Source: Quercus robur | Taxonomy: Eukaryota; Streptophyta; Magnoliopsida; Fagales; Fagaceae | DNA length: 64,000 bases | Direction of reading: 5' to 3' | Assembly: GCF_932294415.1 (NCBI RefSeq) | Contig: NC_065543.1 | Location: forward strand, 43,608,277-43,672,276 | Part shown: in pieces, positions 10,414-22,243 of the stretch | Layout of the letters: each line of letters starts with the position of its first letter | Position numbering within the stretch: position 1 is the stretch's first letter | Program-made: the position numbers and the translations under genes | The notes under the pieces: model-generated | Seen by the model: only the letters and a program-made list of their open reading frames with translations | Told to the model about the DNA's origin: nothing | The model's database searches: none

Positions 10414-12290
10414 TCACTTTGAGCCTTTTTCTTTCCATGCCTTGGAAGAACATTTCCTTTGCGTGAACGTATGATTCGGATGTAAGGGGGAAGAATTGAA
10501 ATCGTTCAAGTTCGAAAGGAACATGAGGGCCTTAAGAAGATCTCCAAGAGGAGTAAAAGATGATGGAAACTGATTCTGGTTTCTGGACGAGAGCATAATA
10601 TTGCTTTTTGAGTTGCTAACCACTTGTAGCAATTTGGACGAGTATGCCCTAAAGCTCCACAGTGATGACAGAAATACGACTTCTTTTGTTGAGACTTTTT
10701 ACTGTTTTCCCTTTTTGTCCTTAGGTTTTTAGCCTCTTTCTTTTCAACCTTAAAGGGTGCTCCTAAAACAGATTTGTCTTTATCTAAGTTCTCACTAGCT
10801 ATTTCAGTTTTAGCTTCATCATACTTAGAATTAACATTATTAGCAGGTGAGACAAACACAGTTGTGCTAGATGAGGCAATATTAGGAGAAGAGAAATCAT
10901 ACCCCAAACCGGTTTTATCATAAGCAGCTTCTTGAAAGCTTAGCATCTCATCGAGCTTTGCACTAGAAGTCCTCTCCAATTGAGCTCTAACCTGAAACAG
11001 TTCCGCTTCAAGCTTCTTTGTCATTTCAGCAAGGAAGTTATTCTCAAACCACAAAGCTCCAATTGTTTGATTTGCTTCATCAACCTTTGTAGAGATCTCC
11101 TTTTAATTTAGCTCCACATCACTCAACTTCTTGGTAGCCAGCCTATACAATTTCTCATGCTTCTCGGAAACCTTGTACAACTTAGTATAGGTTGTATGGA
11201 TGTCATCTTGATCATCTATTTTCTCAAATTTTGATTCCACCAAGTCCTATTCTTCATCTACTGCTTCTACGATCCCCTCAATAGGATCCACTGTGGTAGT
11301 GAAGGCATTTAAGATTCCCTTGTCATAACTGTCATCTTACTCAATCTTAGGCTCGGTGTCACTGAAGGTAGCAGCAAGAGCCTTGCTTTTCCCAATTGAC
11401 TTGAGATATGTTGGACATTCTTATTTCATGTGTCCAAAACCTTGACATCCGAAGCACTTTGGTTCAGAGGGAATAGTGTATTGACCACCATCCTTAGCAT
11501 CCTTCTTTCCTCTGTCTTGGCTTTTGAATTGAGAAGAACTGGATTGCTTGCAGTCCTTATCAAATCCTTTCGCATTGGAATTCTTCATGAACTTCTTGAA
11601 TTGCTTAGTAACGTAGAACTTCATCATGGAATCTTCATCATCTGAAGACTCATCAGTCTCATTACTTTTGGCCTTCAGTGCCATGCTCTTACTTTTGTTT
11701 CCTTTCCTAATTCTAGTCAAACCCAATTCATAAGTTTGCAAGTTGCCAACCAACTCCGTCAAAGGAATTTTGTCAATGTCCTTTGATTCTTTAATAGCAG
11801 TGATCTTGGCATGGAATCTCTCAGGAAGAAATCTGAGCACCTTTCTCACAATCTTGGGTTTAGGAATCTATTCTCCAAGATTAAATGTTGAGTTAACTAT
11901 GTCCTTCAGCTTGGCATAGAACTCATCAAATGACTCATCATCCTCCATCTTAATCTCCTCAAAGCTTGTAGTAAGCCTTTGGAGTTTAGAATCCTTGATA
12001 GCTTTAGTTCCTTCATAGGTAGTCTGAAGAATGGTCCACGCTTCTTTAGCAATTTTAGTTGAGGATATTTTCTTGAACTCCTCATTGGTCACCGCACTGA
12101 ATAAGGCATTCAATGCTCTGCTGTTGAAGTTTGCCACTTTGATCTTGGCCTCATCCCAATCAGCCGATACTTCCTTTGGCATAGTCCAGCCAGTCTCCAC
12201 ATCTTGCCACACCTTCTCATCTAAAGACTGCAAGATTGTCCTCAATCCATGACAAACATAGGTCAATGGATCACATAGCAAAGATTAAAC
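10414..12290 (-). pseudogene. Ty1-copia-type gag pseudogene (UBN2 plus CCHC knuckles)
   Basis: Nucleocapsid/gag of the LARD. In order on the minus strand: a UBN2-type gag domain (12281-11871, with NFNSRALNALFSAV and KEAWTILQTTYEG), a Ser/Asp-rich linker, a first zinc knuckle (CFGCQGFGHMK then EC), a coiled-coil-like region (NNFLAEMTKKLEAELFQ, 11054 down) and a second knuckle CHHCGALGHTRPNC. One frame is kept over about 1.7 kb but is cut by five stops (11868-11870, 11421-11423, 11337-11339, 11247-11249, 11103-11105). The second stop falls inside the first knuckle. A frameshift near 10620 separates the tail (LGDLLKALMFLSNL to 10414). The N-terminus is missing: a stop lies just upstream. Confidence 0.9.
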
Positions 12291-12321
12291 CTAATCAAAG
12301 TGTACCCGCTCTAATACCACT

Positions 12322-13200
12322 TGTTGGGTTAAAATGAATTGACCCCTTTGGCAAATTAATTAATTACCCAAGTTTATTAATTAGTCAAATTACATGCAAT
12401 AGCATGGCAGTATAAACAAATCACCAAATAACTAAATGCAACAGAAATTAAATATAACACAGGTGATTTGTTTACGAATAGAGAAAACCATAAAGGCAAA
12501 CCCCCACCGGGTGAATTTTAGATCACCATTCCTAAGAATCCACTATTATCAATCGCAAGTGATTACAAATAAAAGGAATCCAAATACCCAATACCAACCT
12601 ATAGTTGAACCCTTACCCTAATTCCCAATTGGACTTGTATTGTAGTGGCAATCTCCCCGTTCAATGCACGAATCCCAATATGTGACTAACCAATGATGCA
12701 CAGATCCCAGTACGTGACTAACACACCAACTTAAGGAAGATGTTGGCTGAAAAGTTCTTTAGTTCATCAACAATGAAGAACAGGAAGCTCCTTGGTCACA
12801 AAACTCTTCGCGTAAAGCTGTAGTAGCTTCTACAGAGAATATGATGAACTAGAGCAAATTCTGTCTCCGGTCACAATATGTATGGATTATTCTTTGGCTC
12901 TTTATATATGTCTAGGGTTGTGAGAAAAGAAACCCTACACAAATACTCAAGGATATGCATGTAATCAGATCTAGAAAACCTGATTTCGTAATTCTGGATA
13001 GAAAGGATTCCGTCAAGACTTCTGTCGAGTTTTAATGAACAACACTTCCTTCACATGTTTCTTGGTCAGATTTACATGGCTTCAATACTAAACTTGAACA
13101 CTTGCTTCTTGATGTACTAAACTCATCCTAGATCTACTCAATTACAAGTAAAATGCGTTTTGTCAAAAGAGTAGCCAATTACATAAACATATCCTTAACA
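12322..13200 (-). repeat. LARD 5' LTR
   Basis: 879 bp, paired with 5836-6789. It starts TGTTGGG and ends CTTAACA. The primer binding site lies immediately left at 12309-12320. Confidence 0.9.
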
Positions 13201-13319
13201 ATTTTGAATAATATATTTGAAACTCAAACAGTTTAGTTGTACAGGAAAAACAAATTAGGAAATTATAACGCACAATAACATAATTTATCAAAAATGGACC
13301 GCCTAAAAAATGAATAATA

Positions 13320-14762
13320 TCAATCAAACAAATCCATCCCCAAAATTACAACATAGTCATACATGTCCATCAAAATCAAGTCTGCTAACATTTCCTTATG
13401 CTCAATTTGGATGACACAAGACTTAAGCATAGAATTACACATCAAAGAATCACCCATAAGTGTAGCCACAAACAAGTCATAATCCATAAGTCCAAGTTTC
13501 CTATCACATAACTTAGCATATCGAGAGGAGATGAAAGAATGTGTAGATCCAGAATCAAATAGAGTTTTAGCAAAGTTTGAGAATAATGGGAGGATACCTG
13601 TAACCACAGTATCTGAAGCTTGAACGTCTTGTGGTGTGAGTGCAAACACTCTCCCTTGTGCTTTCCTCCTCTGATCATTCTTTCCAGGTTGTGCCATTGA
13701 GTTTTGTTGAGGAGATGTACAGCTTCTAGCTAAGTGTCTTGTCTTCCCACAATTATAACAAGCCTTTCCTTTAAAGAAACACGGCTTATCTCCATGAAAC
13801 CTTCCACATGTAGGTCAAGCATTTGAATTTCTACCTTGAGCATTCTAGGGTGGATTCTTATTTTCTAGCTTATTTGATGATGAATTACTCCCAGACCTCC
13901 CAAAAGATCCTTTCTTGTTCCAATGACCTTGAGCATTGCCTTGTCGAAAGCCTGTCTGTCCAGTGTTTCTAGGTGGGTTCTCCTTCCTAACATTGTTCTT
14001 GAAATCTTCCTCCAGTCTCATAGCTCTCTTAACTGACTCTGCATAATTATCAACCCCTGATGCAATCAGATGGTGTCGAAGTCTCTCATTCAACCCCTTT
14101 TGAAATCTGCTTGCTTTCTTCACCTTAGTAAGGATTAAGTGGGGTCCAAAGCGAGATAACTCGATGAATTTAGCTGTATACTGCTCAACAGTCATACTTT
14201 CTTGCACCAAATTAGCAAATTTCCTCTCTTTTCATTCCCGAACCACCTCAAGGAAGTAGTTATCACAGAAAATCCCTTTAAATTTCTCCCAAGTGATGGG
14301 ATTTCTCTCAGTGACCATTCCCTCCAAAATGGCTTTAATGGATCTCCACCAACGCTCAGCTTCTCCAATCGACTTGAAAGTTGCAAACCGCACCTTCTGA
14401 GAGTCAATGCAATCTAAAGCTTCTAACAATTTCTCCATTTGCAAGAACCAGTTCTCAGCTTCTGTAGGATCTGGCTTCCTATCAAAGGAAGGGGGATTTT
14501 GCTTCATAAAAGTCTCAAAAGAGCAACCAGCCCTTGCCTTTACTCTACCTGCGCCTCTACTAGCAACATGGGCCAACCTGTCCAACAGTTGGGCAGCAAC
14601 TTCATCCAAAGGATCAGTGCGTGTCACCCTAAGACGTTCATTATTTCTCACGTCTTGAGTGACTTTAGCCTCAGTATCAACCCTTGCTTTGGTTGGCCTT
14701 CGCAAATTAACAATAGGTTCCTCGCTATTGGAATTAGCTACTCTCTTCTTTTTGGGTGGCAT
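13320..14762 (-). pseudogene. Ty3/gypsy gag-protease, truncated
   Basis: One frame runs from MPPKKKRVANS (14762) leftward through a retrotransposon gag domain (ENWFLQMEKLLEAL, AERWWRS, WEKFKGIF), a zinc knuckle CYNCGKTRHLARSC (about 13770) and an aspartic protease with active site LFDSGSTHSFIS and flap-side YDYVVILGMD. Three in-frame stops (TGA about 14230, TAG about 13843, TGA about 13813) interrupt it without any frameshift. Homology ends at 13320, just after the protease, so reverse transcriptase, RNase H and integrase are gone. The primer binding site and 5' LTR lie to the right. Confidence 0.93.
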
Positions 14763-15008
14763 GATACCTAGTTAACAAGGAAATCAAGAAATATAGACGA
14801 TGCAACAATTATTATTACTAAACATAAGAAGTAACATTGCTAAGATTATTTAAAATGTCTCATCAAACATAACCCAAATACCAAATGCTCTGACAAAAAA
14901 TCAAGATCATAACCTAGTTTTCAAGTGTCTACAAAATCATAACCTAGTTTCAAGTATCTACAAAATCATAACCTACTTTTCAAGTGTCTACAGAATCATA
15001 ACCTAAGC

Positions 15009-15019
15009 TCTGATACCAC
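15009..15019 (-). other. Primer binding site of the gypsy element
   Basis: The minus strand reads TGGTATCAGAGC three bases inside the LTR end, complementary to the 3' end of initiator Met tRNA. It fixes the element's orientation as minus. Confidence 0.85.
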
Positions 15020-15022
15020 AAT

Positions 15023-17197
15023 TGTAACGCCCCTAAATCATAAGCAATAAAAGTCTATTTAATCTGAATAATCCGTAAAAATATTAAATAAAAGAAACCA
15101 GCAACCTTATATCTCATCACAAATGTCAGAGCTCTAATTTACCAAATACAAAACGTCCTCAAAATAATTCTCCAATACAATGTTTAATGCCATAAAAATA
15201 TTAATAAAATCCTCAGTTCCACAAAATAGTTCGTAACTGCTGTCTCCCAAGAATCTCTGCTCCAATAATCCCTCTAATGTATCTGTAATGTGAAATAAAG
15301 AGGGGGTGAGATAACTCAATAAGTGGAATTCACTAACATTGGGGTGTGGGAACAAGCCTTTCAAATAAATAATACTTACAACAATTTCATAACTTGTAAC
15401 TCATCAGTATTTCACATTAAAAATTAAAAAAAAAAAAATCTTTATATTGTGAGCCATCATAATATATATATCAATACCATCATATAAACAATTACCTAGA
15501 CTTTTCTCGTGGTCAACGTTTACGCCCCGTTGACAGGGTTGTGCTATCCCCTTTTTGGGACTGGAACCTCATTTTCTTCCCTTTTCTTAAGAATGGCTCC
15601 TTTGGAACCTAAAGGTGCACTCCCTTGCTAAGGAGCTTCCTTTTTGGATCCTCAACGGTATACTCCCTTACTAAGGAGCTATCAAAGGTGCACTGTCCCC
15701 TTTTCTGGGGTCGTCCCTTGCTAAGAACTAACTGCAGTATGATTGTCCCTTGCTAAGGACTAAATACAATACTTAGCTTTTAATCACGACTTGCCATAGG
15801 TTTTCAAAACATATTCAAGATGCTCACAAAAATAATCCATTCATAATTCTAAAAAATATAAGGATATATTCACACATATAAGTTTAAATAAATTTAGGTT
15901 GTCCCACAAGTTTTTCATAAAACTAATAGTCAATATGCACATCAAACATTTATAAAATATCAACTTATATATAGAATATCAACATATTTTTTTGATATAA
16001 AATAGTTTAATAATCAACATTGTTTTGGGAAAACCCCCAAAATTAATAAACACCACTTACCTCTTAGCTGCAAAAGTAAAGGAAATCAACCTCTCTTGAA
16101 TCACAACAATTCAGTAGAATTAGAACCTAGCAACACCAAAAATAGGTTCATCAATACACAATTTCCCACTTGAAAATCTATTTTCACACTTAAACGATTT
16201 CATCCTAAACAATACTAATATATCCAAAATTCTCCATTTATTCACTTAACTATCCAATTCACTTTCAACTTTGATCAGATTTTTGGACTTAAAAATATTG
16301 CTGCCTAATCAACTTTTTCCATTAACGTAATCATAGGTATTCATGAAACTTCAGCATGACTGAATGATAGATATTTGATTAATCTAATATATATATATAT
16401 ATAGTTAAAGCCAATATTATTCTTAATATATTAATCCCATGGCCAGCCCATTATTCCTTTAATACCGCCAAACTTATTGATAGAGCTGGACAAGTTTTGA
16501 ACATTGGCAGGCCCACGACAATACATGAGATGGAATTGGCTTGAGCATGGTCAGCCAATCCGAAAGAGACAAAACCAGCATGGCCATATCCTGAACTAGA
16601 ATTACAAGCTTGTCACTATATCTTTTCGTTGGCAGAGTAACCATATTTCTATAGGTACTATATTTTATCCATCTAAATTAAAAGCTACAAAGTACCCTTC
16701 CTGACATATAGCTATTTACATCATTCCCAATCTAATATAATAACAATATAGGACATCTTTTCCCTTAATGTAGGGATAGGTGGAGATTTATGAGACCAAC
16801 GTCTCTTAGTTCCTTTCCATGACACATGCCTATATGTACTTGCCTAGTCTAAGTATGATAACAATCATAGGAGTCCTATTTCCATTAATTTAGTCATAGA
16901 AACCATACATGTAGTCTCTTCTCACAGCCACAGTGACAGAAGGCAAAGTTCAGTAGTCAGCTGAAGCAAAAAGGAAGCCTCCATCAGTAAAATACACGTG
17001 TAACTAAAGAGGAAGAAGGCTAGGGTTTTCAAGGCCCATATATTTACTTATACCACCTCACTTAGGCTTCATATCCCATAGTATTTATATTATTTTTAAT
17101 ATCTTAGACCCAAATCAATTTAATCCATTTAATTGTAGGCCTCCTTTATAATTTACGTATAATAATTAAATTGGTATCAAAATTATGGGGTGTTACA
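15023..17197 (-). repeat. Gypsy 5' LTR, 2.2 kb
   Basis: On the minus strand it begins TGTAACACCCC and ends GGGGCGTTACA. It is 2175 bp long. Only one LTR is in the window, so the element is truncated. The flank after 17197 (TACACACAAG) aligns with unit C near 25422, so the right edge is exact. Inside, 15530-15770 repeats a short hairpin-forming motif CTCCCTTGCTAAGGAG and its variants. No other coding is visible. Confidence 0.85.
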
Positions 17198-17284
17198 TAC
17201 ACACAAGTATTTGTTCACATCTACAATAAAGCCATCCTATGATTTACCCCCCCCCCTTTTTTTTTGGCAAGCTACCATTTTTAT

Positions 17285-18068
17285 TGTAGTAACCCAAAAA
17301 GGGGGTCTTGCATTCCATGGAATCCCACATCGACTAAAGAAGCATATGAGAATGTGTTTATAAGGAATGACTTCCATTCAATGTGTAGAGGTCTTTTCCT
17401 CCACTATTGTGTACTTTGGGGGAGAACAAAACCGTGAGGGGTATGAGGCCCCAAAGAGAACAATATCTACACAGGCGGGGTGGGGTCGTTACAAATGGTA
17501 TCAGAGCCATGCCCTAACCGGAAGTGTGGGCCCTACACGCAAGGACGCGTGTGCCTGTAAAGAGGGTGGATTGTAGTGACCCAAAAAAGGGGGTCTTGCA
17601 TTCCATGAAATTCCACATCACCTAGGAAAGCATATGGGAATGTGTTTATAAGGAATAACCACCCTTTAATGTGTAAAGGCCTTTTCCCCCACTGCTGTGT
17701 GCTTTGGAGGAGAACAAAACCACAAGGGTTATGGACCCCGAAGCGGACAATATCTACACAGGTGGGATGTGGTCGTTACAGATGGTATCAGAGTCATGCC
17801 CTAGCTGGAAGTGTGGGCCCCACATGTGAGGACGCGTGTGCCCGTAAGGGGGGGTGGATTGTAGTGACCCAAAAAGGGGGTCTTACATTCCATGGAATCT
17901 CACATCGCCTAGGGAAGCACATGAGAATGTATTTATAAAGAATGACCTCCCTTCAATATGTAAAGGGTTTTTCCCCCACTGTTGTATACTTTGGGGGAGA
18001 ACAAAACCGTGAGGGGTATGAGACCCCAAAGCGGACAAAATCGACACAGGTAGGGTGGGGTTGTTACA
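17285..18068 (+). mobile_element. Tandem TRIM element with three LTRs and two internal domains
   Basis: Three copies of a 209-bp LTR (17285-17493, 17572-17780, 17860-18068) begin TGTAGT and end GTTACA. They are separated by 78- and 79-bp internal segments. Each segment starts with TGGTATCAGAG (Met-type primer binding site, one change in the second) and ends in a purine tract GGGTGGAT. A 5-bp target duplication TTTAT flanks the whole array (17280-17284 and 18069-18073). Unit C has the empty site near 25500-25515 (CCATTTTTATCCCTAG). It has no coding capacity and is non-autonomous. Confidence 0.93.
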
Positions 18069-18243
18069 TTTATCCCTAGATATATTAAGAGTTCAATTTC
18101 GTCCATCAACTTTTAATTGTACCAATTTCATTCCAACATTTTGAAAATGGTTGCATGTTACTTGCTCCCACTTCCCTCAGAGAATTGATTGATTTCTGTG
18201 AAATTCTTTTCAAATTGAGTGAATGTACTTTGATCCTTATTAA

Positions 18244-18252
18244 TACAAAGAA
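18244..18252. other. Empty site of the MULE insertion
   Basis: TACAAAGAA occurs once here in unit B (TTAATACAAAGAATAAAGAG). In unit C the same nine bases occur on both sides of the MULE. Confidence 0.95.
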
Positions 18253-18860
18253 TAAAGAGTTTGAAGGGGGAAAATTAGTACAACTTCCTGCAGTTAATGT
18301 TGACAAGCAGTGGGGAACAAGGTAACTTTGAACTTCGTTAGAACTTTAGCAACTAAATTGACACAATCAGTAGTTTAACGATGAAATTGAACGTTCTCAC
18401 ATGGTTCAGAACCAATATAGTTTGTTTGGCCTATTTTCAATTTTTTCCCCTTCACTTTATTCTACTTTTTCTGCTTTACTAGTTCTTTCAAGAGCTTCCA
18501 ACATGTATGTGAGCTTCTGTGTGCAACCATTGGCTTTTGTTATGCATGATTATGCCAACTCCTCTCACCATTTGGTGCCACCCTTCGACATGGGTGCACT
18601 CTACCACCCAAAATTCATTTATCCCTTTCAATTTGTAATGTTGGCTTGTATTTTATTCCCTAGGACCAAATCATACTTGTCAGTTTTTTCTTACTCATTA
18701 GTCTTTTGGTGGATAGGCTCTTAAGAATTTGCTTTGAATATTATGTTATCCTCTTGTGAAGAGAATATCTTTTTTTTATTATCGTATCAAAGATCCAAAA
18801 AGAAGACTTTTGGAATTATATGCTGTATGACTTTTGTAACGAATTGATTTGGTCTTTCAG

Positions 18861-18989
18861 ATTCGTGCACAATCATTTGATGCTTCTGGAATGATATTTG
18901 GATCACAAGCAATGAGGGAATATGCTCAAATCTCACAACCTGAATGGCTGCATATGCATGTTGGTGGTAGTTTTGAAAGAGCAACATAA
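18861..18989 (+). pseudogene. Exon-like segment of an unidentified gene, unit B
   Basis: After a pyrimidine-rich tract and TTTCAG the frame reads IRAQSFDASGMIFGSQ and continues to a TAA at 18987, 42 codons. Unit C has the same 129-bp frame (32770-32898) with only a few substitutions and no indel. This looks like the duplicated 3' exon of a real gene. I do not recognise the protein. In unit C the segment carries CAG|GTTGGT, so the true exon may end there. Confidence 0.45.
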
Positions 18990-19993
18990 TCTTGAGTGCA
19001 TTAGAAGATTAGAGAAGAATTAGTACTTAATCATTTATAATCAAAGGGCAACTGTGCTGTAGGTTTCTCCATGTCTGATGCTGAAGTGTGTTTCCTGGTC
19101 TCTTCTAATGTCCTAAAATTGTAATATGAAATCATATGTAGAAAATGCATTTATATTTTTATTTATCATCTTACTGGATACGCTTTAGTTAATATTATTA
19201 GTAGGCAGAAAGAATCTCCTAGTCCTAGGTTGATTTAATTCTTAAGCTGTGTAAGCAAAAGACTCTGCTTTCAGGGACTTAGTTGCAAATTCTTATTCAT
19301 TGTTACAGTATGTTACTAATTGATACAATTTCATGCCAAACTGTGTAATGAGAGAATTTTGCTTTCCAAAGTTTCTCTTTCGTTGTTAAGTATGTTACTA
19401 ATTGGTACAAATTCGTGTTTCAATAATGGTAATGAAATAAATTCAAATAATGAAAAATTTTGGAGTCATTAAAATCAAACTAATATTATATGTTACAGAA
19501 TGAGCAATTGACAAATGCCATAGGAGATGATTTATTTCTTATTTTTTCGAGAGAAGCCATTAAAGCCAATTTGAATCATTACTCTCCACTTAAAATGAAA
19601 CCAAATGGAAATTAATTTGAGTTATAAATAATCCATGACAATTTGCTGTCAGTATGCGGGGTTTGATACAGGACACTTTTAGATTATTGTATCCGAATTC
19701 AGAGCAAAGGTATATTCTTCAAGGTATTTTTTTTTACAGTAAAGTAGATTCGATGGAGTTATTTAGAAGTCAATACTTCAACTCACAGGTGAAAAAATTT
19801 ATCATAAAATTCGTCAATAAACATAACAACATAGGCATAATTAAAACAACTAATTTTATAGAATCAATCAATAATCAAAACAACATACACACATAACCTG
19901 AATAACACAGCCCAACAAAGGGAGGCAGGCAATCTCAAAAAGTATTGTTACACAATCTTCAAATCAAAGGGACCTTATCAGGAAGGCCATGGC

Positions 19994-20662
19994 TTAAGAA
20001 CCAAATTTAGATTTTATGCTATTGACAACAGCATCGTCTACTTGGAACGCCTGAGTTAACACTTCATTAGGCATTGGGGGTTGTGAACCAAAGAGAGTTG
20101 TTGAGGAAATCACAACCCCTGGCATTTGACTATTGAAAGAAGTGAAGACAATACCTTTCCCGTTTCCAACATTCTTTTGGAAGTGTACAAGTCCCGTAGG
20201 AATGACAAAGACCTCTCCAGCGGTCAAAACCTTAGAGTAATACACATTGGAAGTTGTCACAAACCCCACAAGTATGCTCCCTTCAACAACCAAACCCATC
20301 TCAGTTGCACGAGGGTGAGAGTGTGGTGGATTGAGTCCTCCAGGGCCAAAGTCTACACGGTTCATTGAAATCCCAAGAGTGTTAACAGCAGGAAATGCAA
20401 GGACGTTTGCAGGAGTGACACTGGAGTTTAAGTTTGATGTGTTAGTGACACCCTCTTTGCTCAGATCAAAGAAAAAATCACTTGCATTAACTTTTGAGGC
20501 AGGTATGCAAGGAAATCCATTGATTGATATGGATGCATTCAAATCTGCAACACAAAAGTCCTGTAACGAATCAGGGTCAGCTGATAGGGAAGGCACCGGG
20601 AGAAGCAGTAACATTAGAAGGCAAGATAGCAGGTAGAGGGGTGAGTTTGATGATTTCATCAT
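19994..20662 (-). CDS. Germin-like protein, copy 2 (intron-less)
   Basis: 222-aa secreted cupin, same architecture as copy 1: signal peptide 1-27, Cys37/Cys52, Mn-ligand set His114, His116, Glu121 and His160, and C-terminal SKFGS. It differs from copy 1 only at residue 10 (Tyr), residue 156 (Thr in IPTGLVHF) and residue 163 (Lys). No stop or frameshift, so it is probably functional. The promoter and 5' flank are also almost identical to copy 1, so both copies should share expression unless the inserted elements interfere. The nearest are the tandem TRIM about 1.9 kb downstream of the stop codon and the small LTR element about 2.4 kb upstream of the start. Confidence 0.93.
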   Translation of the reverse strand: MMKSSNSPLYLLSCLLMLLLLPVPSLSADPDSLQDFCVADLNASISINGFPCIPASKVNASDFFFDLSKEGVTNTSNLNSSVTPANVLAFPAVNTLGISMNRVDFGPGGLNPPHSHPRATEMGLVVEGSILVGFVTTSNVYYSKVLTAGEVFVIPTGLVHFQKNVGNGKGIVFTSFNSQMPGVVISSTTLFGSQPPMPNEVLTQAFQVDDAVVNSIKSKFGS

Positions 20663-20757
20663 GGCTGCTAGAAACTCCTGTTTTTTTTTGAGAGTACAAG
20701 ATTGTAAAAGATAAGTTTTTGGTTGGTTTTGTGGTTGAAGAATGAAGATCATGGTTC

Positions 20758-20765
20758 TATATATA
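20758..20765 (-). promoter_or_regulatory. TATA box of GLP copy 2
   Basis: TATATATA at the same distance from the ATG as in copy 1. Confidence 0.6.
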
Positions 20766-20854
20766 ACTCTCTTTCTATGTGAAAACCTCAATAGTCTTCT
20801 TAGTTTTGCTGATGCAGAGACATAGGAAGTGACACAAGCAGCAACAAAGTCCAC

Positions 20855-22050
20855 TGAAGATGGCGGGCTGTCGTCAAAATATCTTTTAAATTTATTTGCA
20901 AATCGTGTCCCTCTTGGAAACTGTTAAGGATCAAAATGGAAAATCTTAGTTATTTTCTAAAGCTTTTTCATGGTCTAGAACATTTGTCTATTTTTGACAG
21001 TGTCAGATGAATAAAACAATAATTTAAAATAGAGTATTCTCAACTAATCTTGAAGTAGATGGCTGTAAAGGAACAATTCAATAACTTAATGTGAATGGGG
21101 CCCTGGTTCTTTTGCAGTTTCAATTCATTGACTCCTTCAACCTTGAGCCTCTTTTCAATGAGCAGTAACTACATGATTGTGTGTTACCTAAGAAGTTCCA
21201 TGCTGATACAGGCAGATAAATCATGGTTTGTCATCTGTGAAAGTTTCCAGCTTTCCATGAACAACTACTGTTTTCCATTTATTAGGCTTAATCCATACCC
21301 CTTGGAGCTGCGTAGCTCAGTTGAACAAATCAATGCAATTATCCGTTGTTTATTTTGATTTGCGAAGGTCCAAATGATTCAAGGTTTGGTAGCAGCGTCC
21401 ATTGCATCAGAATTCATGCCAGAAGGCAGTTGCTTCTTCAAATCATGTGTAATCCAATTTCAACACATGCCATATTTACTTTCAGACTATGGATCACATT
21501 GAGTAATGTTTTATTTATTTATTTATGAGAAAATTTGTGGACAATGTTTGTGCCACAAATGTGGTTGACTGATAGATAAAAGGTGGGGCATTTGTGTGAA
21601 AGTGATAAACAATCATTTATAGTAGATAACATCAAAACTATGTCAAAAAGTTATGAAACAAAAGTTGTGATCCTAGAATAACTCTTTATTTATTTATGAG
21701 AAATAACTATTTATTTATTAGTGCTGCACGTCATATTAAGTAATTTCACCCAAGCATTTTGTTAGATACATAGGATAAAAAATTAATGGAATGTACTAAT
21801 GACATAAAATATAATGTTTTCAATTGTTTAGGGGGAAAATTTTTTGGATAGTTTAAGGATGAAAATTGAACTTCATGTCAATTTTTAGATTGAAAACAAT
21901 ATTTTGTTAAAAAGAATCTCTACAATGTATGCAATACATTTTCCCATCACACTATAAAGTAAAATTATTATCATAATATACTTTGCTCATTCATTTTTGT
22001 TTTTACTCTCTAAAAAGAATTTCTTGTTTCCCTGTGAATTAGTAATAAAA
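20855..22050. other. GLP copy 2 upstream region, no gene seen
   Basis: Homologous to 1754-2964 of unit A. Differences include a contracted TTTA repeat near 21685. No conserved frame. Confidence 0.6.
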
Positions 22051-22136
22051 GGGGCTAGATTTTGGTGCAATGGCAAGTGCTATTTGCCCAACTAATATGT
22101 TGTTGGTTTGAGCATGAGAATCAGTTTCTCTAAAAT
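22051..22136 (+). mobile_element. Au-SINE-like element, unit B
   Basis: Same element as at 2965. Box A TGGTGCAATGG is intact, while box B is degraded to GGTTTGAGC. Confidence 0.6.
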
Positions 22137-22243
22137 TGAGGATGTAGCTATCTACCAATCACCTCTCTTAGGCCTCAGAGAAGTGAGAACCTCAAGCATT
22201 GAATATGTCATTTTCCTGATGTCAGTTACTACAAGAAATTCTA

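Larger units (their letters stand above)
5836..13200 (-). mobile_element. Copia-like LARD without pol (complete, TSD ATTTT)
   Basis: LTRs at 5836-6789 and 12322-13200 begin TGTTG and end TAACA. The 5-bp target duplication ATTTT lies at 5831-5835 and 13201-13205. Next to the right LTR, the minus strand reads TGGTATTAGAGC, an initiator-Met-type primer binding site with one change. Next to the left LTR is a purine tract (minus-strand AAATGGGGAGAT). The element therefore runs on the minus strand with its 5' LTR on the right. Inside are a degraded copia-type gag and a second protein region, but no protease, integrase, reverse transcriptase or RNase H. The LTRs differ at many bases and by about 75 bp in length, so it is not young. 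Confidence 0.92.

Noticed and set aside
17494..17506. TGGTATCAGAGCC motifs (also 17783, 23348) taken as tRNA genes
   Set aside because: They are primer binding sites next to LTRs. No tRNA cloverleaf surrounds them.
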